Shown: positions 59,002 through 64,000 of the stretch, one piece after another | Numbering within the stretch: position 1 is the stretch's first letter | Layout: every line of letters starts with the position of its first letter | Origin: Actinoplanes italicus | GTDB taxonomy: Bacteria; Actinomycetota; Actinomycetes; Mycobacteriales; Micromonosporaceae | Reading direction: 5' to 3' | Length of the DNA: 64,000 bases | Assembly: GCF_003001815.1 (NCBI RefSeq) | Contig: NZ_PVMZ01000034.1 | Coordinates: 19,353 to 83,352 of the forward strand | The notes under the pieces: generated by a model | Databases searched by the model: none | What the model saw: the letters and a program-made list of their open reading frames with translations, nothing else | What the model was told of the DNA's origin: nothing | Translations under genes and position numbers: made by a program

Positions 59002-59387
59002 CGCCCGAGCTCGGCCTCGCTGCGCAGAATGCAGAACTCGTTGCCCTCCGGGTCGGCCAGCACCACCCACCCGGTGCCGTCCGCATTGCGCAGGTCGGAG
59101 ACCTCGCTGGCGCCGAGCGAGAGTAGACGCGCCAGCTCGGTGTCGCGGGTGCCGTCAGCGGGCCGCAGGTCGAAGTGGATCCGGTTCTTGACCTGCTGCT
59201 TGGGGTCGGGAACCTCGATGAACAGGATGTGGTGCCGTCCGTCCTGCGACGAGATCAGGCACTCCTCGTGCCCCGGCTCGTTGGGGTCCTCCGGGTCCTC
59301 GGTGTAGTCGAGGACGGCTTGCCACCAGCGGGACAGGGTAAAGGCGTCGGAAGCATCCACGGTCGTGTGCGAGATATAGGCGGTCAC
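58998..59387 (-). CDS. VOC family protein
   Basis: A 129-residue vicinal-oxygen-chelate protein (SHTTVDASDAFTLSRWWQAV, VVLADPEGNEFCILRSEAEL). It is coupled to the GNAT gene. AATGAT stands 6 bases before the GTG start, whereas the GGAG immediately adjacent to the GTG is too close to be a ribosome-binding site, so a leaderless message is likely. A VOC-GNAT pair is typical of small detoxification operons, though the substrate is unknown. Confidence 0.85.
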   Translation of the reverse strand: MTAYISHTTVDASDAFTLSRWWQAVLDYTEDPEDPNEPGHEECLISSQDGRHHILFIEVPDPKQQVKNRIHFDLRPADGTRDTELARLLSLGASEVSDLRNADGTGWVVLADPEGNEFCILRSEAELGR

Positions 59388-59509
59388 CTCCAGATCATTC
59401 CAGTTGCCGGCCGCCCCAGGATGCCGGGCGGCACGATCGCGTTTATCGTCAGACTTTGACCCGTTACAGGTCTTTACTTCTGTTTGTCGATGTCGATAGA
59501 GGTGATGTC

Positions 59510-60064
59510 ATGAGCACTGTTCTGGCCCAGCAGTGGATCTCCGTGGACGGCTTCCTGGCCGGCACCAAGGGAGAAGCCGACGTGTTCGCCGCGGTCGGTG
59601 ACTTCTCGGCGTCGGAGGCCCACAACACGGCCCTGCTGAAGGACATCGACGAGGTGCTGCTGGGCAGGCGCTCCTACGAGACGTTCGCCGCCTTCTGGCC
59701 CGCCGCCGACGACGAGCCGATGGCCCACCAGGTGAACGCCCTGCCCAAGACGGTCTGCTCCACCACCCTGTCCAGCGCGTCCTGGGGCGCTCACGCCGCA
59801 CCGCGCGTTGTCCCCGACGCGGTGGCCCACATCCGCTCCCAGCGACCCACCGACACCAGAACCATCCTGTGGGGCAGCGTGTCAGTGATGCGAACCCTGC
59901 TGGCCGCAGGCGAGATCGACGAGCTGGAACTCTTCGTAGCCCCCATAGCCCTGGGCTCCGGCACCCCTCTCCTGGCCGCCGGCGGCGCCCCACTGTCCCT
60001 ACGCCTCCAGGACTCCGAAACCTGGCCCGGTGGCGTACTCCGCCTCCGCTACACCGTCGCCTGA
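59510..60064 (+). CDS. Dihydrofolate reductase-fold (RibD C-terminal-like) protein
   Basis: A 184-residue protein of the RibD C-terminal/DHFR-like family (QQWISVDGFLAGTKGEADVF, LLGRRSYETFAAFWP, ILWGSVSVMRTLLAAGEIDE, PIALGSGTPLLA). Members reduce small molecules with NADPH; the substrate is not known. The AGAGGTG ribosome-binding site supports the ATG at 59510. The 120 bp before it are comparatively A/T-rich. Confidence 0.86.
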   Translation: MSTVLAQQWISVDGFLAGTKGEADVFAAVGDFSASEAHNTALLKDIDEVLLGRRSYETFAAFWPAADDEPMAHQVNALPKTVCSTTLSSASWGAHAAPRVVPDAVAHIRSQRPTDTRTILWGSVSVMRTLLAAGEIDELELFVAPIALGSGTPLLAAGGAPLSLRLQDSETWPGGVLRLRYTVA

Positions 60065-60165
60065 CCCACCTCCAAGTCCTCTGCGGTGTCGCCTCAGGTA
60101 GCTCCGGCCACGAGGCGACACCGCCGCCTTCAACCGCGCCGACCTTCCAACGCCGCCCACTCCCC

Positions 60166-60237
60166 GCGGCCCGCCTTGCAGAAGCGGCCCGCCTTGCAGA
60201 AACGGCCCTCACCCGCCATCGGCCACCCGCCATCGGC
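60166..60237. repeat. Short tandem repeats
   Basis: Two exact adjacent copies of an 18-bp unit (GCGGCCCGCCTTGCAGAA, 60166-60183 and 60184-60201) are followed by two exact adjacent copies of a 14-bp unit (CACCCGCCATCGGC, 60210-60223 and 60224-60237). They lie in the 187-bp gap between convergent genes, which holds no gene. Confidence 0.85.
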
Positions 60238-60251
60238 CCGAGCGCGGCGAG

Positions 60252-60659
60252 TCAGTTCAGTACCGCGATGGCCTCCACCTCGACGAGCAGATCGGGCTCG
60301 CCCAGCGCCGAGACCCCGAGCAGGGTGATCGGCTTGACCGGATCGATACCGAGCTTCGCGGCGGCCCGGCCGACGCCCTCCCCCAGCAACGGCATCTTGT
60401 CTGGCGACCAGTCGACGACGTAGACGGTCAGCTTCGCCACGTCATCGAACGACCCTCCGGCAGACGTCAGGGCCGTCGCGATGTTGAGATACGCCTGCTC
60501 GACCTGGGCTGCCAGGTCGCCGGCACCGACGGGATTACCGTCGGCATCCCGTGCCACCTGCCCGGCCAGGAACACCAGCCGTGATCCGGTGGCGATCGAC
60601 ATCTGCCGGTAGACATCGGGTTTCGGCAGCCCGTCCGGGTTGATCAGTTCTACGGCCAC
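60252..60659 (-). CDS. RidA-family protein
   Basis: A 135-residue member of the RidA/YjgF/UK114 family (IATGSRLVFLAGQVARDADG, LAAQVEQAYLNIATALTSAG, KLTVYVVDWSPDKMPLLGEG, ITLLGVSALGEPDLLVEVEA). RidA proteins hydrolyse reactive enamine/imine intermediates, the active arginine of true RidA (position ~105) is replaced here in VSALGEPD, so the activity may differ. The GTG at 60659 is preceded by GGAGGAGAAG. It is divergent from a TetR regulator. Confidence 0.87.
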   Translation of the reverse strand: MAVELINPDGLPKPDVYRQMSIATGSRLVFLAGQVARDADGNPVGAGDLAAQVEQAYLNIATALTSAGGSFDDVAKLTVYVVDWSPDKMPLLGEGVGRAAAKLGIDPVKPITLLGVSALGEPDLLVEVEAIAVLN

Positions 60660-60683
60660 GGCTTCTCCTCCAAGCATCGGAGC

Positions 60684-60703
60684 CATAACATAGCACTGTT
60701 ATG
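60684..60703. promoter_or_regulatory. TetR operator between RidA and TetR genes
   Basis: CATAACA and TGTTATG form a perfect inverted repeat with a 6-base spacer in the 56-bp region between the divergent genes. It is A/T-rich against the background and is the only palindrome there, so it is the likely site of the TetR regulator. Confidence 0.65.
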
Positions 60704-60715
60704 TATTGTGGCAGG

Positions 60716-61321
60716 GTGGTCAGAACGAAGGACCCCGCCGTCCGCACCCTCCTCATCGAACGAGCCGCCCACATGCTCCGCACCCGGGAGCCGATCACCC
60801 TCCGGACGCTGGTCGCCGGCACGGGCGTGTCCACGATGGCCGTGTACACGTACTTCGGTGGCATGGAGGGCCTGTGGCAAGCGATGCGACAGGAGGGCTT
60901 CACCCGCTTGGCCGAAGCTCTCGATCAGGTCGCAACGACCGCAGACCCGGTCCGGGATCTGGCCGCACTCGGTGCCGCCTACCTGACGAACGCACTGGCG
61001 AGCCCCGACCTGTACCGCGTCATGTTCGACGCCGCCTTCGCGCTCGAGAACCCTGCCGCCGCCGACGAGACGTTGCACTGCCTCGTCCGCACGGCAGAAC
61101 GCGCCAAGGAGATGGGCCGATTCCGTTCCGACATCGACCCCCTGTCGCTTGCCACCCAGACCTGGGTCATCGGCCATGGCCTGGTGTCGCTGGTGGCCAC
61201 CGGCCCCCTCCCCCGCGAAGCTCTCGATCACGGCATCGCGATCCTCACCGCGCTGTTCGTCAGCTGCGGCGACGCCCCCGAGACCGCGCACCGCTCAGTC
61301 ACCGAAGGCTGGCGGCTCTGA
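60716..61321 (+). CDS. TetR-family transcriptional regulator
   Basis: A 201-residue regulator. DNA-binding domain: ITLRTLVAGTGVSTMAVYTY followed by FGGMEGLWQAM. The C-terminal part contains LYRVMFDAAFALENP and GLVSLVATGPLP, resembling the WHG-type ligand domain. The GTG at 60716 follows TATTGT by 6 bases, so the earlier in-frame ATG (60701), which is inside the operator, is not used. It likely controls the divergent RidA gene. Confidence 0.87.
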   Translation: MVRTKDPAVRTLLIERAAHMLRTREPITLRTLVAGTGVSTMAVYTYFGGMEGLWQAMRQEGFTRLAEALDQVATTADPVRDLAALGAAYLTNALASPDLYRVMFDAAFALENPAAADETLHCLVRTAERAKEMGRFRSDIDPLSLATQTWVIGHGLVSLVATGPLPREALDHGIAILTALFVSCGDAPETAHRSVTEGWRL

Positions 61322-61382
61322 CTGACTGCCACCCGGCATCGGCCGTCCACTCGTCAGACCGTCAATCCGACGACCCCGATTC

Positions 61383-62360
61383 TCAGACCGCCGATCCGAC
61401 CACCTCGATGACGATCTTGCCGGCGACAGGCCCTCGATCGATCCGGTCCAGAGCCGCCGCCGCTTCACTGAACGAGTAGATGTCGTCGATCAACGGCCGA
61501 ATCCTGCCGGTGGCAACCATCCCGGCGAGCCGGCTCAGATCGGCCGCATCAGGCCGCCCGGTCACGGCGCGAACCTGCCGCCGTCCGGTGATCATGGCTC
61601 CGAGCATGCGCCGGACCGGTCCCAGCCAGCGCCCACCCGTACCGGCGGAGAGCAGCAACACCCCACCCGGCGCGAGGGCACCGCGGAGGGCCTTGATCGA
61701 GTAGTTTCCGGCCAGGTCGAGGATGACGTCGAACTTGCCCCACAGCACGCTGATCTCGGCATCGCTGGTCCGCTCGTAGTCGATGACCCTCTCAGCACCG
61801 AGGGAGCGCATCATCGCCACGTTGCGACCGGCGCAGACCGCGGTCACAGCGGCGCCCTCAGCAGCGGCCAGTTGCACGGCGAACGACCCGACCCCGCCGG
61901 AGGCCCCGGTGACGAGAACTCGCTGACCACGCTGAACGCCTCGCAGGCCCTGCAAGGCGGTGGTCCCCGCGAGTGGCAGTGCCGCCGCCTCTATGAAGGT
62001 CAGTCCCACCGGCTTGCGCGCCACGAGCCGTGCGGGCACCACCGCAAGCTCCCCGACCGCACCGACGGATTCGGCCAGCACCTCGTCGCCCACGGCGAAG
62101 TCCTCGACATCGTCCGCGACGGCCTCCACCCGGCCGGCGAACGCCCGCCCGACGACGAACCCGGACCGAGGTCTTCGCACTCCTCCGGCCAGGGCCCGGA
62201 TGGCGAACGGCTCCCCCCGAAGCATCAGCCGATCCGCGGCGTTGAGCCCCGCTGCATGCACCCGCACGAGCAGGCCTCCCGCGCTCAGCACGGGTTGCCG
62301 CACGTCCTCGAACGCCACCCTGCAAGGTGATCCGTATCCAGTCTGAATCAACGCCTTCAT
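61383..62360 (-). CDS. NAD(P)H-dependent quinone oxidoreductase-like MDR protein
   Basis: A 325-residue zinc-free medium-chain reductase: MKALIQTGYGSP, VRVHAAGLNAADRLMLRGEP, VAESVGAVGELAVVP-like barrel region, LPLAGTTALQGLRGVQRGQR, the NADPH motif VLVTGASGGVGSFAVQLA and IDYERTSDAE. It would reduce quinones or enones. The zinc-ligand cysteine of alcohol dehydrogenases is absent. AGGTGGGGG precedes the ATG at 62360. It is divergent from a TetR regulator with paired palindromes between. Confidence 0.88.
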   Translation of the reverse strand: MKALIQTGYGSPCRVAFEDVRQPVLSAGGLLVRVHAAGLNAADRLMLRGEPFAIRALAGGVRRPRSGFVVGRAFAGRVEAVADDVEDFAVGDEVLAESVGAVGELAVVPARLVARKPVGLTFIEAAALPLAGTTALQGLRGVQRGQRVLVTGASGGVGSFAVQLAAAEGAAVTAVCAGRNVAMMRSLGAERVIDYERTSDAEISVLWGKFDVILDLAGNYSIKALRGALAPGGVLLLSAGTGGRWLGPVRRMLGAMITGRRQVRAVTGRPDAADLSRLAGMVATGRIRPLIDDIYSFSEAAAALDRIDRGPVAGKIVIEVVGSAV

Positions 62361-62376
62361 GGCCCCCACCTTTCTG

Positions 62377-62402
62377 CTTACGTCGTAAGCTTACTTCGTA
62401 AA
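62377..62402. promoter_or_regulatory. Paired TetR operators upstream of the quinone oxidoreductase
   Basis: CTTACGTCGTAAG (62377-62389) is a perfect palindrome around one central base and is directly followed by CTTACTTCGTAAA (62390-62402), a near-perfect second copy. The TTAC-xxx-GTAA pattern is typical for TetR regulators. The sites lie in the 94-bp divergent region, closer to the oxidoreductase. Confidence 0.75.
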
Positions 62403-62454
62403 CAAGAGTGCGGTAAGGTCGGGCGGTCCGCAACCCCATCGGAGAGCCGAATAG

Positions 62455-63111
62455 ATGCCAAGTTCACGAGCGCCGCTCAGCACGCGGCGAGTCCTTCAGG
62501 CTGCCCTGACGCTGGCCGACTCGGGTGGCGCCGACTCGCTGACAATGCGGCATCTCGGCCGCGAGCTGGGCGTTGAGGCTATGTCCCTCTACCGGCACGT
62601 GGCGAACAAGGACGCCGTCCTGGACGGCATCGTCGACATGGTCGTCGACGAGATCGACCTACCCCACGAAGACCTCGACTGGAAGTCCGCGATGCGCCAC
62701 CGAGGCGAGGCCGCATACCGGGTGATGACCCGCCACCCATGGGCCCCACAGTTGCTGATGTCACGCACCAACACCGGCCCCGCAATGCTGCGCTACATCG
62801 ATTTCACCCTGGGCGTCCTACGCGGCGCCGGTTTCTCATGGAAGCTGGCCGACTACGCCTGGAACACCATGGACAGCTTCGTGTACGGCTACACGCTGCG
62901 CCGCCTGACGTTCCCGATCCCCGCCGCCGACTACGCGCAGACAGCTGCAGCCCACCAGCACCTGCTGGCCGGCGGCGAACACCCACACATGGCCGAACTG
63001 ACCCGCCAGGTGGCCGAGGGCAACCACCCGGGCGACCCCGACATAACCTTCGGCCTGAACCTGATCCTCGACGGTCTCGAGCGTCTCCGAGACACCGAGC
63101 CCGCCGCGTAA
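62455..63111 (+). CDS. TetR-family regulator with TetR_C_1 domain
   Basis: A 218-residue regulator of the tetracycline-repressor subtype. DNA-binding part: ADSLTMRHLGRELGVEAMSL followed by YRHVANKDAVLDGIVDMVVD. The C-terminal domain (HPWAPQLLMSRTNTGPAMLR, YAWNTMDSFVYGYTLRRLTF, DITFGLNLILDGLERL) fits TetR_C_1. GGAGA is 9 bases before the ATG. It should repress the divergent quinone oxidoreductase and possibly itself. Confidence 0.9.
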   Translation: MPSSRAPLSTRRVLQAALTLADSGGADSLTMRHLGRELGVEAMSLYRHVANKDAVLDGIVDMVVDEIDLPHEDLDWKSAMRHRGEAAYRVMTRHPWAPQLLMSRTNTGPAMLRYIDFTLGVLRGAGFSWKLADYAWNTMDSFVYGYTLRRLTFPIPAADYAQTAAAHQHLLAGGEHPHMAELTRQVAEGNHPGDPDITFGLNLILDGLERLRDTEPAA

Positions 63112-63180
63112 CCTCCCAGCCCTCCGCGGCACCCCCGCCGTAAACGCCCGCGATCAGGGTTTGTTAGCTTATGCAGGCAG

Positions 63181-63265
63181 GTCCGGGTGGCGGAATGGCA
63201 GACGCGCTAGCTTGAGGTGCTAGTGCCCTTTATCGGGCGTGGGGGTTCAAGTCCCCCCTCGGACA
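63181..63265 (+). tRNA. tRNA-Leu (anticodon GAG)
   Basis: A complete class II tRNA. The acceptor stem pairs 63181-63187 with 63258-63264 (one G-U). The anticodon stem CTAGC/GCTAG encloses a 7-base loop with anticodon GAG at 63214-63216, which reads CUC. A long variable arm (TGCCCTTTATCGGGCG region) is typical of tRNA-Leu. The T-arm GGGGG-TTCAAGT-CCCCC is intact. CCA is not encoded. The 3' end lies 2 bp before the end of the recombinase gene. Confidence 0.96.
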
Positions 63266-63267
63266 CG

Positions 63268-64000
63268 TTAAACCCCATATCGATCAATGCGCTCGCCGCA
63301 AGATCGAATGGGGTTTCCTGCTACCTGCCCTTTCTTGAAGTCCCGGCCATTCGGCGACGGCGATCGCTTCACCGATCCAGGCCCCATCGACACCCTCGGC
63401 GCTGCAGCGGATGCCTCTTCCTTTCCTACCGGCGACTCGGTCGGCACCGAATTCTCACTGGGGATTCCGCCCGACTGCTCGGCCTCGTTGAAGGAATGCT
63501 TCGCCGGCTCGCCAACGGTGTCCTCGATCTCCAGAGTGCCGTGACCGCAGAGGACCACCGCGTCCCGCGCCTTCAGATACGCCGCCACGTCGCCGGCATC
63601 CGCCAGACCGGACAGCGCCGGGTTCGCCGCAATCAGGTCCTGCACGAGGCGTGCTTCGGACCGGTACACCCAGCGCGGCGCATCTTCGGCAGCCGGTTGG
63701 GCGCTGGTGTGCCCATGGCGGCAGCGGTAGCCCGCCCGGCCGTTCACCCAGTGCCCGGACATCCGCCGGCCGCACACCTCGCAGATCAGCAGCCCGGTCA
63801 GCACGTACCGGCGCTGCTGCCCGTCCTCTGGTGTCGAACGGGCGGTGATCTCCTGGACCGCGGTGAAGTCCTCGTCACTGACCAGCGCCGGATGGGTTCG
63901 CTCGCGGTGAACCACCCAGTCCGCACGGGAATTCCAGATCCGAACCGGACCCGCGCTGGTGCGGCGATCCCCCGGCACCGCCTCACGGTGATCGGTGAAC
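63268..64000 (-). CDS. Serine recombinase, C-terminal part (continues beyond the window)
   Basis: The frame is open to the window edge (FTDHREAVPGDRRTSAGPVR at the start), so the catalytic resolvase domain lies outside. Visible are the end of the recombinase domain (RERTHPALVSDEDFTAVQEI), the zinc ribbon (GLLICEVCGRRMSGHWVNGR and AGYRCRHGH) and the helical region LVQDLIAANPALSGLADAGD. The last 70 residues are of low complexity and not typical of the family. Such large serine recombinases integrate phages or conjugative elements. The gene ends 2 bp from tRNA-Leu, which marks the probable junction of an integrated element. Confidence 0.85.
   Translation of the reverse strand, partial: FTDHREAVPGDRRTSAGPVRIWNSRADWVVHRERTHPALVSDEDFTAVQEITARSTPEDGQQRRYVLTGLLICEVCGRRMSGHWVNGRAGYRCRHGHTSAQPAAEDAPRWVYRSEARLVQDLIAANPALSGLADAGDVAAYLKARDAVVLCGHGTLEIEDTVGEPAKHSFNEAEQSGGIPSENSVPTESPVGKEEASAAAPRVSMGPGSVKRSPSPNGRDFKKGQVAGNPIRSCGERIDRYGV
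63270..63316. terminator. Stem-loop behind tRNA-Leu
   Basis: The arms 63270-63285 and 63302-63316 pair over 15 bp with one bulged base (AAACCCCAT... with ...ATGGGGTTT), with a 16-base loop. On the plus strand the stem ends in GGGGTTTCC. It starts 5 bp behind tRNA-Leu and overlaps the last codons of the recombinase frame. It may terminate both convergent transcripts. Confidence 0.55.

Noticed and set aside
63181..64000. Complete prophage in the window
   Set aside because: Only the C-terminal part of one recombinase gene is present; no phage structural or replication gene is seen.

Overview
The window is very GC-rich DNA with densely packed genes on both strands, short intergenic gaps, many GTG starts, 4-bp ATGA/GTGA start-stop overlaps and many starts 5-8 bases after a -10-like hexamer, which suggests leaderless mRNAs. 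Together with the gene content (ECF sigma factor with a SnoaL tail, TIR-STAND-TPR proteins, YidC beside a DUF6412-like protein, many VOC, GNAT, TetR and DUF genes) this points to an actinomycete, plausibly Micromonosporaceae such as Actinoplanes. The taxon is an inference from gene style; no marker gene is present.

Layout. 0-9.3 kb: FAD monooxygenase, lipoprotein, and an AraC regulator - Baeyer-Villiger monooxygenase - alcohol dehydrogenase operon (2.7-6.4 kb), then an SDR with a divergent HxlR regulator, a tandem GNAT and an NAD(P)-binding protein. 9.3-14.2 kb: ECF sigma factor followed by a cupin-like/DUF6069 frame, GNAT, PPOX, cupin and glycerol-3-phosphate dehydrogenase (gpsA). 14.2-14.7 kb: gene wreckage. 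14.9-22.3 kb: secreted and small proteins, two related long hairpins, and a large secreted GH81 beta-1,3-glucanase behind a LacI-type operator. 22.4-24.1 kb: DEAD-box RNA helicase. 24.4-28.1 kb: three more decayed genes mixed with DUF1877, DUF2332 and NUDIX genes.

28.2-41.3 kb is the most unusual part. Two paralogous TIR - NB-ARC - TPR (STAND) proteins lie 7.4 kb apart. The second (38045-41326) carries, in frame and without any interruption, a complete C-terminal fructosamine-kinase-like domain. Between them lie SUFU, M50 protease, YidC, TM2, S1-domain and HTH-methyltransferase genes and two unrecognised beta-rich proteins that sit directly upstream of the kinase fusion. The methyltransferase gene has a perfect 24-bp palindrome over its promoter and start.

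41.3-57 kb: AraC regulator, NmrA/PPOX pair, VOC, PASTA lipoprotein, S9 peptidase, TetR/SDR pair with two operator copies, MFS exporter, PadR/membrane protein pair, a membrane-anchored Hsp70-beta-propeller protein and a HIT protein. 57.0-57.9 kb: three tandem 33-bp repeats, an HxlR fragment, a C-rich repeat tract and a frameshifted NTF2-like gene. 57.9-63.1 kb: DUF4241, GNAT/VOC pair, RibD-type reductase, RidA and a quinone oxidoreductase, the last two each next to a divergent TetR regulator with a visible palindrome. 63.2 kb to the end: tRNA-Leu(GAG) abutting the 3' end of a serine recombinase gene that leaves the window, probably the edge of an integrated element.
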